Below, piece after piece: positions 29,604-39,312 of a DNA stretch of 46,803 nucleotides. The stretch is from an uncultured Sphingomonas sp. GTDB lineage: Bacteria; Pseudomonadota; Alphaproteobacteria; Sphingomonadales; Sphingomonadaceae. How positions within the stretch are numbered: the first letter of the stretch is position 1; each line of letters opens with the position of its first letter. The notes beneath the pieces are model-generated. The model was not told the origin of the DNA and did no database searches. It saw only the letters and a program-made list of their open reading frames with translations. The position numbers and the translations under genes are program-made. The DNA is taken from positions 1 to 46,803 of the forward strand of contig CAJYSA010000060.1 in the NCBI GenBank assembly GCA_913777325.1. Direction: 5' to 3'.

Positions 29604-30251
29604 TCAGCGCATCTGCCTCAGCCGTGGAATATAGCGCAGGATCACCGTCCCGTCCCGATTGCGCTCGGTCGAACCCACGGCGGTGCTGTGGTAATCGGCA
29701 TCCAATTGCGCATGGGCGCCGCGTTCGCCGACAAGATCGTCGGATTGCAAGAGATCCAGTGCACGATTGGCCTGATCGATCGTGGCGCCGGATGACAAGG
29801 TCACGACCACCTCGCACAGCGACGATCCGCAGATCACCCGGGGCAACACGTTGCGGTCCAGATACGGCACGGTCGCAATGTTCGCGAGCAATGCCGCCTC
29901 CGCTCGCGGCGCCCATTCCTGATCCCGTCGCTCCTTACGGACGGCATGGTAAAGCCCGGAATGCGAACTTCCCGGCGATACACCTGCCTCGTTATCAAGC
30001 AAGCCGTCCACCAACGGATCGTTGATCGCTCGTGCTGCACGAGCAGCGGGAGCGCCCGGCACGACAGGAACCACCGGCAGCGCCGCCGAGACGGTCGCCG
30101 GCGCATCGCTCGCCCGCGCATGGACGACCGCGACGCCGGCCGGCGCTCGCTCGTAATCACCAGACCTCGGCGACCAAAGGACGATTCCCGCGATCACGAC
30201 GATCGTCAGAATGCCGCAGATCAGAAGGCGCCGCACCCAAATATCGGTCAT
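29604..30251 (-). CDS. Membrane-anchored hypothetical protein
   Basis: A 215-residue protein of unknown function with one N-terminal membrane helix (LLICGILTIVVIAGIVLW, about residues 9-26), an Ala/Pro/Val-rich spacer and a C-terminal domain expected in the periplasm. That domain has EWAPRAEAALLANIATVPYLDRN and VICGSSLCEVVVTLSSGATIDQANRALDLL; the two cysteines of CGSSLC could form a disulfide. The start at 30251 (MTDIWVRRLL) is chosen; an ATG 15 codons upstream is possible. Similar short anchored proteins with a C-x4-C loop occur in sphingomonads, without known role. Convergent with ctrA. Confidence 0.65.
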   Translation of the reverse strand: MTDIWVRRLLICGILTIVVIAGIVLWSPRSGDYERAPAGVAVVHARASDAPATVSAALPVVPVVPGAPAARAARAINDPLVDGLLDNEAGVSPGSSHSGLYHAVRKERRDQEWAPRAEAALLANIATVPYLDRNVLPRVICGSSLCEVVVTLSSGATIDQANRALDLLQSDDLVGERGAHAQLDADYHSTAVGSTERNRDGTVILRYIPRLRQMR

Positions 30252-30296
30252 CGCCTTTGCTGCCACCTCGTCGCGCTCCGTACGTCGAACGAGCAA

Positions 30297-30681
30297 CGAC
30301 GAAAGAATATTATCGAACTAAAGTCTGGTCAAATATTGCTGCTTCAGCGCGTGAAGACTGGCAGGTTGCAAATAAAAGGGCTTATCGCGCAGCCCCTTAC
30401 TCCGGGATGCGCCTCCGGCCACGTCGAGAAAGACCGCCAGCGCCCGGTCATTATACCGCTACCTGCGCCGTCCCGGTCACGCGCAGCCGGCCAGCGATCC
30501 CGAATTCCTACGCGGAGCCTGACCTGCGAGCGCGAGACTGAGATCAAGCCCGTCCATGACGGCGACGACGCGCTGCGCGCGCTCCAGGACGTCGTCCGGG
30601 GCGCCTGATCGCGTCGGCCCTCCCCGCCCCGTTGCCGCCGCCCCGCGACCTGCGGTAGCCTGCACCGGTGAGGAGAACATC
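30297..30681. other. 385-nt intergenic region
   Basis: Between two divergent genes. The first 100 nt are relatively AT-rich and probably hold the promoter for the anchored protein on the minus strand. Short open frames cross it on both strands, but none has a convincing ribosome binding site, domain or codon pattern. No RNA gene or repeat recognised. Confidence 0.4.
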
Positions 30682-30942
30682 ATGCGCCGTCTGTCCGCAT
30701 CGCTAACCGCCGTCTTCACCGCCCACCCGAAAGCGATCGGTGAAAGCTATCTCGCCCATGCGCGTACCGCCGCGGGGTTTGGCGCCGCGATGATCGTGGG
30801 CGGCGCGGCCTGTATGGTCCACGCGCTGATCCCCGCCGTGTTCACCACCGCCGGCAGCGACACCGTCCGCCGTCTCCACGCCCAGATGGACCGCCGCGCC
30901 CGGCAAGCGCGCGACGCGGACTATTTCTGCTACGAAATCTGA
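30682..30942 (+). CDS. DUF6356 family small protein
   Basis: An 86-residue protein with one hydrophobic central segment (GFGAAMIVGGAACMVHALIPAVF). The pattern FTAHPKAIGESYLAHARTAAGFGAAMIVGGAAC, then TTAGSDTVRRLHAQM, matches what I know as DUF6356, found in sphingomonads and other alphaproteobacteria; function unknown. The start at 30682 follows GAGGAGAA; an in-frame extension to 30556 is unlikely. Monocistronic as far as can be seen. Confidence 0.7.
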   Translation: MRRLSASLTAVFTAHPKAIGESYLAHARTAAGFGAAMIVGGAACMVHALIPAVFTTAGSDTVRRLHAQMDRRARQARDADYFCYEI

Positions 30943-31009
30943 GTAGCGGCCCGGATCGCTCCTCCGCTAACCGCCACCCGCTACCCGCGCGGCGACGGGC
31001 CGCTCGCGT

Positions 31010-31768
31010 TCAGATCCCGCCCGCGGTCACGTCCCGCCCCGCCGCCTCCAGCGCGGCGGTCAGTTCCGCGACGCAGGCATCCACCAGCGCCTGATCGGGC
31101 GAGCGGACGACGAAATTCGCGCCGGTCCGCCCGTCGCGGAAGAACGGGTAGCTCCCGATCGCCACGCCCTCATGCGCCTTCTCGGTCGCGCGCAGCAGAT
31201 CGGCGATCTCGCTTTCCGCCACCCAGCAGCCGATCGTCGCGCTGACGACCGGGCGACCGCCCTCCAGCGTGCCGGTCAGCCAGTCGAGCATGCCCGCGGT
31301 GATGTGCGGCACGCCGGCCATGATGAACACATTGCCGACGCGGATGCCGGGTGCGCCCGATACGCGATTCTCGATCAGCGACGCGCCCTCCGGCACGCGC
31401 GCCATCCGCCGGCGGGCGTCCGTCAGCCCGCCGCGCGTCGCATAATGCCGCTCCAGTACCGCGATCGCGTCGGGATGCTCGACCACCGCGACGCCCAGCG
31501 CCGCCGCGATCGCATCGACGGTGATGTCGTCGTGCGTCGGCCCGATCCCGCCGGTGGTGAACAGGTAATCGTTGCGCGCGCGCAGCGTGTTGACCGCCTC
31601 GACGATCGCGTCCTCGCGGTCGGGCACCACGCGCACCTCGACCAGCCGGATGCCCTGCACGTTCAGCCACGTGGCGAGCTGCGCGATGTTCTTGTCCTGC
31701 GTGCGCCCCGACAGGATCTCGTCGCCGATCACCACCAGCGCGGCGGTCCAGATGCGTTCGCTCGTCAT
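31010..31768 (-). CDS. CinA-like molybdopterin-binding domain protein
   Basis: A 252-residue protein with the MoaB/MogA (MoCF-biosynthesis) fold as found in the N-terminal half of CinA (COG1058). The N-terminus ALVVIGDEILSGRTQDKN and the TTGGIGPTHDDITVDAIAAAL loop are the family signatures; IMAGVPHITAGML follows. The nicotinamide-nucleotide amidohydrolase domain of full CinA is absent. Related stand-alone proteins have been linked to pyridine-nucleotide clean-up, but the role here is not set. It is divergent from map (50 nt). Confidence 0.88.
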   Translation of the reverse strand: MTSERIWTAALVVIGDEILSGRTQDKNIAQLATWLNVQGIRLVEVRVVPDREDAIVEAVNTLRARNDYLFTTGGIGPTHDDITVDAIAAALGVAVVEHPDAIAVLERHYATRGGLTDARRRMARVPEGASLIENRVSGAPGIRVGNVFIMAGVPHITAGMLDWLTGTLEGGRPVVSATIGCWVAESEIADLLRATEKAHEGVAIGSYPFFRDGRTGANFVVRSPDQALVDACVAELTAALEAAGRDVTAGGI

Positions 31769-31818
31769 CCGTCCTCCCTAGCTCGCAATCATCCGCCTGC
31801 CACGCTATATCCGCGCGC

Positions 31819-32643
31819 ATGACCGATTATGTGACCGTCACCAGCGATGCGCCGCTCGCGCGCACCGGCGCGATCAAGCTGCACGGGCGCGATGCGTTCG
31901 CGGGCATGCACAAGGCCGGGCGCCTCGCCGCCGCCACGCTCGACATGCTCGTGCCGCACATGGTGCCGGGCGTGACCACCGCCGAGATCGACCGGCTGAT
32001 CTACGATTTCGTGAAGGCCGGCGGCGGCGTCCCCGCGACGCTCGGCTATCGCGGCTATACGCACTCCAGCTGCATCTCGATCAATCACGTCGTCTGCCAC
32101 GGCATTCCGTCGGACAAGGCGCTGAAGTCCGGCGATATCGTCAACGTCGATGTCACGCCGATCGTCGACGGCTGGCACGGCGACACCAGCCGCATGTACC
32201 TGATCGGCGACGTGCCGCTGAAGGCGAAGCGGCTGGTCGAGGTGACCTACGAATGCCTGATGCTCGGCATCGAGCAGGCGCGCCCCGGCAACACGATGGG
32301 CGATGTCGCGCACGCGATCCAGCGCCATGCCGAGGGGCATCGCTTCGGGGTGGTGCGCGATTTCTGCGGCCACGGCGTCGGTCGGCTGTTCCACGACGCG
32401 CCGGAGGTGGTGCACGTCGGTCGCCCCGGCACCGGGCCGGAGCTGCGCCCGGGGATGATCTTCACGATCGAGCCGATGATCAACATCGGTCGCCCCGACG
32501 TGAAGCTGCTCGACGACGGCTGGACCGCGGTCACGCGCGACCGCTCGCTGTCGGCGCAGTTCGAACATTCGATCGGCATCACCGAGGATGGATGCGAGAT
32601 CTTCACCGGCTCGCCCGCCGGCCTCGACAAGCCGCCGTATTGA
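31819..32643 (+). CDS. map: Type I methionine aminopeptidase
   Basis: Removes the initiator methionine from nascent proteins. The 274 residues carry the pita-bread fold ligands: Asp pair in NVDVTPIVDGWHGDTSRMY, His in GHGVGRLFHDAPEVVH, Glu in FTIEPMIN and Glu in FEHSIGIT. The substrate-side His is in NHVVCHGIP. Start at 31819 (MTDYVTVTSD) gives a slightly long N-terminus typical of alphaproteobacteria. Followed by a 9-bp stem-loop. Confidence 0.96.
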   Translation: MTDYVTVTSDAPLARTGAIKLHGRDAFAGMHKAGRLAAATLDMLVPHMVPGVTTAEIDRLIYDFVKAGGGVPATLGYRGYTHSSCISINHVVCHGIPSDKALKSGDIVNVDVTPIVDGWHGDTSRMYLIGDVPLKAKRLVEVTYECLMLGIEQARPGNTMGDVAHAIQRHAEGHRFGVVRDFCGHGVGRLFHDAPEVVHVGRPGTGPELRPGMIFTIEPMINIGRPDVKLLDDGWTAVTRDRSLSAQFEHSIGITEDGCEIFTGSPAGLDKPPY

Positions 32644-32648
32644 CGAGC

Positions 32649-32670
32649 GCGCCCGAACGTATTCGGGCGC
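32649..32670 (+). terminator. Stem-loop after map
   Basis: GCGCCCGAA and TTCGGGCGC form a perfect 9-bp stem with a CGTA loop, 5 nt after the map stop. The following sequence is CTCTCCCC rather than T-rich, so it is a weak or assisted terminator. Confidence 0.5.
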
Positions 32671-32680
32671 TCTCCCCGTC

Positions 32681-32701
32681 ATGCCGGACCTGTTCCGGCA
32701 T
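32681..32701. repeat. Short dispersed palindrome (ATGCCGGA type)
   Basis: ATGCCGGA-CCTGT-TCCGGCAT is a perfect 8-bp inverted repeat preceded by CCCCGTC and followed by CCACC. This layout is a common intergenic palindrome in sphingomonads and related bacteria. Only one copy was noticed in the window. Confidence 0.55.
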
Positions 32702-32766
32702 CCACCTCACCGCAAACCCTCACGCGATGGCTGTTGCGGACACGTGAACCCCGGACGCCCGCACCG

Positions 32767-34403
<1,637 letters not shown>

Positions 34404-34456
34404 TCCCCCATCCCGTCGCCCCGTGGTCGGCGGGGCGAGCCACTTACCGCGTCCCA

Positions 34457-34472
34457 CCCGACAATAGTCGGG
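34457..34472 (+). other. Stem-loop between glnB and glnA
   Basis: CCCGAC-AATA-GTCGGG is a perfect 6-bp hairpin with a 4-nt loop, about 30 nt before the glnA start. No T-run follows. It may tune the relative amounts of the two products. Confidence 0.45.
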
Positions 34473-34502
34473 GCGACGCTCATGCGAGAGAGAGCAAGCA
34501 TC

Positions 34503-35915
34503 ATGGCGAACACGGCCGCAGACGTTCTGAGCAAGATCAAGGACGAAGAGATCGAGTGGATCGATCTGCGTTTCACCGATCCCAAGGGCAAGTGGCAGCA
34601 CCTGACCATGGTCGCCTCGGTGATGGGTGAGGACGAGTGGACCGACGGCCTCATGTTCGACGGCAGCTCGATCGAGGGCTGGAAGGCGATCAACGAGTCG
34701 GACATGATCCTGAAGCCGGATCTGGACGCGGTGTACACCGATCCGTTCTCGGCCACGCCGATGCTGATCGTGTTCTGCGACATCGTCGAGCCGTCGACCG
34801 GCGAGGGCTATGCCCGCGATCCGCGCACCACCGCGAAGCGTGCCGAGGCCTATGTCGCCACCACCGGGATCGGCGACACCGTGTACGTCGGGCCGGAAGC
34901 CGAGTTCTTCATGTTCGACGACGTGCGCTTCGACACGTCGTACAACCAGTCGTACTTCAAGATCGACGATATCGAGCTGCCGACCAACACCGGTCGCGAA
35001 TATGAGGGCGGCAACCTGGCGCACCGTCCGCGCGCCAAGGGCGGCTACTTCCCCGTCGCGCCGGTCGACTCGGCGGTCGACATCCGTGGCGAGATGGTCT
35101 CGACGATGATCGAGATGGGCCTGCCGTGCGACAAGCACCACCACGAGGTGGCCGCCGCGCAGCACGAGCTGGGCCTGACCTTCGGCACGCTGACCACCAC
35201 CGCCGATCGCATGCAGATCTACAAGTACGTCGTGCACCAGGTCGCGCACGCCTACGGCAAGTCGGCGACGTTCATGCCGAAGCCGATCAAGGAAGATAAC
35301 GGCTCGGGGATGCACACGCACTTCTCGATCTGGAACGGCAAGGAGCCGCTGTTCGCGGGCAATGGCTATGCCGGCCTGTCGGACACCTGCCTCTATTTCA
35401 TCGGCGGCATCATCAAGCATGCCAAGGCGATCAACGCCTTCACCAACCCGACCACCAACAGCTACAAGCGGCTGGTGCCGGGCTACGAGGCGCCGGTGCT
35501 GCTCGCTTACTCGGCGCGCAACCGTTCGGCCTCGTGCCGCATCCCGTACGGCACCGGCCCGAAGAGCAAGCGCGTCGAGGTCCGCTTCCCGGACGCGATG
35601 GCCAATCCGTATCTCGCTTATGCCGCGCTGCTGATGGCGGGGCTGGACGGCATCCAGAACAAGATCCATCCGGGCGAGGCGATGGACAAGAACCTGTACG
35701 ACCTGCCGCCGGCCGAGCTGGCGGAAGTGCCGACCGTGTGCGCATCGCTGCGTGAGGCGCTCGAATCGCTGATGGCCGACCACGACTTCCTGCTGAAGGG
35801 CGACGTGTTCACCAAGGATCAGATCGAGGCCTATGTCGAGCTGAAGTGGGCCGACGTGGCGCGCTGGGAAATGACCCCCAGCCCGGTCGAGTTCGATATG
35901 TACTACAGCGCCTGA
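34503..35915 (+). CDS. glnA: Glutamine synthetase type I
   Basis: Makes glutamine from glutamate and ammonia with ATP. The start at 34503 ([20 protein letters not shown]) gives 470 residues with WKAINESDM, the metal-site [13 protein letters not shown] and [32 protein letters not shown], and the adenylylation Tyr399 in [10 protein letters not shown]. So it is the GlnE-regulated GSI-beta type. Co-directional with glnB 99 nt upstream, probably from the same sigma-54 promoter, and followed by a strong terminator. Confidence 0.98.
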   Translation: MANTAADVLSKIKDEEIEWIDLRFTDPKGKWQHLTMVASVMGEDEWTDGLMFDGSSIEGWKAINESDMILKPDLDAVYTDPFSATPMLIVFCDIVEPSTGEGYARDPRTTAKRAEAYVATTGIGDTVYVGPEAEFFMFDDVRFDTSYNQSYFKIDDIELPTNTGREYEGGNLAHRPRAKGGYFPVAPVDSAVDIRGEMVSTMIEMGLPCDKHHHEVAAAQHELGLTFGTLTTTADRMQIYKYVVHQVAHAYGKSATFMPKPIKEDNGSGMHTHFSIWNGKEPLFAGNGYAGLSDTCLYFIGGIIKHAKAINAFTNPTTNSYKRLVPGYEAPVLLAYSARNRSASCRIPYGTGPKSKRVEVRFPDAMANPYLAYAALLMAGLDGIQNKIHPGEAMDKNLYDLPPAELAEVPTVCASLREALESLMADHDFLLKGDVFTKDQIEAYVELKWADVARWEMTPSPVEFDMYYSA

Positions 35916-36021
35916 GTGGCACGCGGGCAGCGTTGCTGCCCGCGAGACCACGAAGGACGGCCGGCCTCGCCCCGCGAGGACCGACGGCATGGCTCCGCCA
36001 TGCCGCCGCCACCCAAAAGAA

Positions 36022-36049
36022 AAGGGCGCCCCCACCGGGCGCCCTTTTT
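36022..36049 (+). terminator. Intrinsic terminator after glnA
   Basis: AAGGGCGCCC and GGGCGCCCTT form a perfect 10-bp stem with a CCACC loop, followed by TTT (five Ts in total), about 105 nt after the glnA stop. As the stem begins with AA, it could also act weakly on the minus strand. Confidence 0.88.
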
Positions 36050-36218
36050 CTTAAATCCCCCGCCTTCGCCGGCGGAGCGAAGCGACGACCGAACGCTCCA
36101 TCGCGACAAACCCAAACCTCACCCCGACAAAGCGCAATTAGACTCCCCTTCCGCCGTGACACGCGTACCATCACAGGTCCGACAGCACGACGATCCGCGC
36201 CAACCGGGAGCCGCACCC

Positions 36219-36806
36219 ATGTTCGCCATCGCCGCCAACGACCGTTTCGCCCCCTTCTCGATCGTCGCGATCTCCGACGCGCGGCGGGCCGAGCCGACAT
36301 GGCGGACGATGTTCGGCTGGCCCGTCGATGACACGATCCCGGTCGCGACGCGCTCGCGGGCGGAGCGCAAGATCTTCGCCGCACGGGTCGATCAGGCGGT
36401 GTGCGCGGCGCCACGCCCGGTGCTGCTGGTCGCCGATGGCCTGGGTTGCGCGGCGAGCGCCTGGTGGGGTCGGCTGTCGCCCAGCGATTACGTGTCGCGG
36501 ATCGCCGGCGCGCTGCTGTTCGCGCCGCGCGGGGCCGAGCTGACGCGCGATGGCGAGGCCGATCTGTTCGCTTCGCCGCGCGCGCGGCTCCCCTTCCCCT
36601 CGGTGGTGATCCAGCCGCAAGGTAGCGAGGGGGACGTGACCGCGACGATCGAAGGCTGGGGCAGCCGCCTGATCGCCGGCCAGCGCGAGCGGCACGTCAC
36701 GCGCGAGACGAACGCCTGGCGCCAGGCGCAGCGCCTGTTCCTGCGCATGACCCACCAGATCGCCGCGCACGAGGTCGATCGAGCCGAGGCGCTGATCGGT
36801 CTGTAG
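36219..36806 (+). CDS. RBBP9/YdeN-like alpha/beta-hydrolase lacking the nucleophile
   Basis: A 195-residue protein that follows the RBBP9/YdeN serine-hydrolase pattern: PTWRTMFGWP near the start, PVLLVADGLGCAASAWW where active members have a V-H-S-L-G-type elbow, VSRIAGALLFAP, and LPFPSVVIQPQGSEGDV where they carry the catalytic Asp. Here the elbow Ser is Gly and the Asp motif is lost; a His remains (QRERHVTRETN). It is therefore probably not a hydrolase. Start at 36219; no operon partner. Function unknown. Confidence 0.6.
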   Translation: MFAIAANDRFAPFSIVAISDARRAEPTWRTMFGWPVDDTIPVATRSRAERKIFAARVDQAVCAAPRPVLLVADGLGCAASAWWGRLSPSDYVSRIAGALLFAPRGAELTRDGEADLFASPRARLPFPSVVIQPQGSEGDVTATIEGWGSRLIAGQRERHVTRETNAWRQAQRLFLRMTHQIAAHEVDRAEALIGL

Positions 36807-36916
36807 CAATCGCCGCCGCCGCCAGCCTCCTTGCGGCGGCAGGCGGCGGGCGTTGGCCCGTCGTCGTTACGCGGATCACGACGCCCCTAGCCGCGTCGGG
36901 TTGACCGACGTCGGTC

Positions 36917-37927
36917 CTACCGCCGCACGTCCAGCCCACCCGCGCGCACGGCGTCCAGATCGGCCTGCCGGAACAAGGCCGCATCCCCCGGCAGCGAGTG
37001 TTTCAGCGCCGCCAGCGCCAGCCCGCATTCCGCCGCCGCCGCGATGCCCTCACCGCGCCGAAGCGCGTGGAGCACCCCCGCCGCAAAGGCGTCGCCGCCG
37101 CCGATCCGGTCGACGATCCCCGCCAGCAACGTCTCGGGGGTTTGCGCATGGTCGTCGCGCGTGTCGATCCGCGCCGACAGGCGGTTCAGGTCGACATGCT
37201 CGACATGACGCGCGGTCGACGCGATCGTGGTCAGCGTCGGGAAGCGCGCGAACGCCGCCTCCGCCGCCGCGCGCCGCCGGTCCTCGCCCTCGCCACCGAA
37301 ATCGTCGCGCCCCAGCAACAGCGCGATGTCGCGGTGGTTGCCGAACATCAGATCGGCATGCTCGACGATCCGGGTCAGGATCGCACGCGGGTCGCCGTCC
37401 CAACGCGCCCACAATTTGCCGCGCCAATTGCCGTCGAACGACACCGCGACGCCGCGCGCGCGCGCCGCCTCCGCCGCGCGACACGCGCTCTCGGCGGGCA
37501 CCGGCCCCAGCGCGGGGGTGATCCCCGACAGATGCAGCCGGTCCACCCCGTCCAGCAGCGCGTCCCAGTCCCATGCGCTGGTCGGCGCCTCGGCGAACGA
37601 CGATCCGGCACGATCGTAGATCACCTCGGTCGCGCGCATCCCCGCGCCCGAGGTGCAGAAATACAGCCCCATTCGCTCGCCGCCGGTCTGGATCCGGCGC
37701 ACGTCCACGCCATGCCCGCGCAGCGTGGCGATCGCGCTCCGCCCCAGATCGTTGTCGGGCACGCGGCTGGCCATCGCCACGTCATGCCCCAGCCGGGCGA
37801 GCTGCGTCGCGACGTTCGCCTCCGCCCCGGCGACCCACACATCGAGCTTCGGCGTTTGCAGCAGCAGTTCGCGCCCCGGCGGCGACAGGCGCAGCATGAT
37901 CTCGCCGAACGCCAGAAAAGTGCCCAT
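36917..37927 (-). CDS. kdgK: 2-dehydro-3-deoxygluconokinase (PfkB family)
   Basis: Phosphorylates KDG to KDPG, the last step encoded in this operon. The 336-residue PfkB/ribokinase-fold protein has FLAFGEIMLRLSPPGRE at the start, DVWVAGAEANVATQLARLG (substrate loop) and the catalytic Asp279 in GGGDAFAAGVLHALRRG. Its ATG overlaps the stop of the preceding gene by one base. KDPG aldolase is not in the window and must lie elsewhere. The order uxuA-uxaC-uxuB-kdgK supports KDG as the substrate over other sugars. Confidence 0.9.
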   Translation of the reverse strand: MGTFLAFGEIMLRLSPPGRELLLQTPKLDVWVAGAEANVATQLARLGHDVAMASRVPDNDLGRSAIATLRGHGVDVRRIQTGGERMGLYFCTSGAGMRATEVIYDRAGSSFAEAPTSAWDWDALLDGVDRLHLSGITPALGPVPAESACRAAEAARARGVAVSFDGNWRGKLWARWDGDPRAILTRIVEHADLMFGNHRDIALLLGRDDFGGEGEDRRRAAAEAAFARFPTLTTIASTARHVEHVDLNRLSARIDTRDDHAQTPETLLAGIVDRIGGGDAFAAGVLHALRRGEGIAAAAECGLALAALKHSLPGDAALFRQADLDAVRAGGLDVRR

Positions 37928-39312
37928 CAGTTCCGCTCCACGCCGTTTTCCACCATCGCCGCCAACGCGTCGGCCGCGCCGTCATCGGCCTGCCAGCGCG
38001 CGGCGAAGCGGCCGCCCGCGCCGAACAGCGCCGCCACCATCCCGCGCGCATCATGGTCGCGCCACAATGCCGCCAGTTCGTCGCCCATCGGGTCGTTGAC
38101 CGGGCCGGCCTGCCCGCGCAGGTGCCGCAGCCATCCGGCCAGCGCGGCCAGCGTCGCCGGCGTCTCCACCCCGCGCGCGCGATTGATGGTCAGCGCCTCC
38201 AGCCAGCGCGGCCCCACCTTCTGCGATCCGTCGCTGGCGATCTGCGCCAGCCGGTGCGCCAGCGCGGGATTGGCGAAGCGGGCGAGCAGCGCGTCGGCAT
38301 AGCCGTCCAGATCCTGCCCCGGCGCCGCGTCCAGGCTGGCCGCGGCCTCCCGCCGCATCAGCCGTTCGACCACCTGGCGTACCGCCGGATCGGCGACCGC
38401 CTGATGGACGAATTCATGCCCCGCCCCCAGCCCCAGATAGGCGAGCGCCGAATGCGCGCCGTTCAGCATCCGTAGCTTGGCGGTTTCGTACGGTCGCACA
38501 TCCGCCACGAACTGCGCCCCACCCACGTCCCAGCGCGGGCGATCGGTGGCGAAGCGATCCTCGATCACCCACTGCCGGAACGGCTCGGTCACGACCGCGC
38601 CGTCGTCGCGCATGCCGATGTGCCGCGCGATCCGGTCGAGATCGTCGGGCGCGGTCGCTGGAACGATCCGGTCGACCATCGTCGACGGGCACGCCCAGTC
38701 GCGCGCGAACCATGCCGCCGCGGCACCGTCCAGCAACGACCCGACGCCCTCATGCAGGACATGGCCGTTGTCGGTCATGTTGTCGCAGCTCACCAGCGTC
38801 ATCGGCCCCGCGCCCGCCGCGTGGCGATCGCGCACCGCCTGCGCGAGATAATGGTAGATCGTGCCGCCCGCCCGCTCCACCGACGCGCCGTCGATGCCGC
38901 CGCCGGGCAGCCGGTGATAGCCCTTCTCGGTCACGGTCAGCGTCACGATGCGCGTCGCGGGCGCGGCCAGTGCCGCCGCCACCGCCGCCGGATCATGCGG
39001 CGCCACCAGCACCGCGCGCACCGCCTCGATCACGCGCAGCCGCTCGCCATCGGCATCGCGCGTCGCGACGGTATACAGCCCGTCCTGCGGCGCCAGTTGC
39101 TCCTGCACCTGCGGCGAGCGCAGCGACACGCCGGTGATCGCCCAGTTGCGGTCGCCCGCCGCCATCGCATCGTCGGTATAGACCGCCTGGTGTGCGCGGT
39201 GGAACGCGCCGATCCCCAGATGCACGATCCCGCCCGCCTGTTCGGCGCGGGCATATCCCGCCTGCGCCACCGCCGCCGGCAGCGCGCCGCGCGTCGCCTC
39301 CGACAGCCTCAC
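37927..39312 (-). CDS. uxuB: Mannitol dehydrogenase family: fructuronate reductase
   Basis: A 461-residue polyol/uronate dehydrogenase that, by context, converts D-fructuronate to D-mannonate with NADH. The Rossmann-side segment IVHLGIGAFHRAHQAVYTDDAM and the family block VSCDNMTDNGHVLHEGV are present, followed by a C-terminal domain with MLNGAHSALAYLGLGAGHEFVHQA. Family members also include mannitol and tagaturonate enzymes; lying between uxaC and kdgK favours fructuronate. It overlaps uxaC by 4 nt (ATGA) and kdgK by one base. Confidence 0.87.
   Translation of the reverse strand: MRLSEATRGALPAAVAQAGYARAEQAGGIVHLGIGAFHRAHQAVYTDDAMAAGDRNWAITGVSLRSPQVQEQLAPQDGLYTVATRDADGERLRVIEAVRAVLVAPHDPAAVAAALAAPATRIVTLTVTEKGYHRLPGGGIDGASVERAGGTIYHYLAQAVRDRHAAGAGPMTLVSCDNMTDNGHVLHEGVGSLLDGAAAAWFARDWACPSTMVDRIVPATAPDDLDRIARHIGMRDDGAVVTEPFRQWVIEDRFATDRPRWDVGGAQFVADVRPYETAKLRMLNGAHSALAYLGLGAGHEFVHQAVADPAVRQVVERLMRREAAASLDAAPGQDLDGYADALLARFANPALAHRLAQIASDGSQKVGPRWLEALTINRARGVETPATLAALAGWLRHLRGQAGPVNDPMGDELAALWRDHDARGMVAALFGAGGRFAARWQADDGAADALAAMVENGVERN

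Noticed and set aside
30556-30681. N-terminal extension of the DUF6356 gene
   Set aside because: The extension is Arg/Pro/Ser-rich without similarity, and a good ribosome binding site precedes the internal ATG at 30682.
36001-36130. Possible small gene after glnA
   Set aside because: The region is explained by the glnA terminator and GC-rich spacer; no start with a ribosome binding site or conserved peptide is visible.
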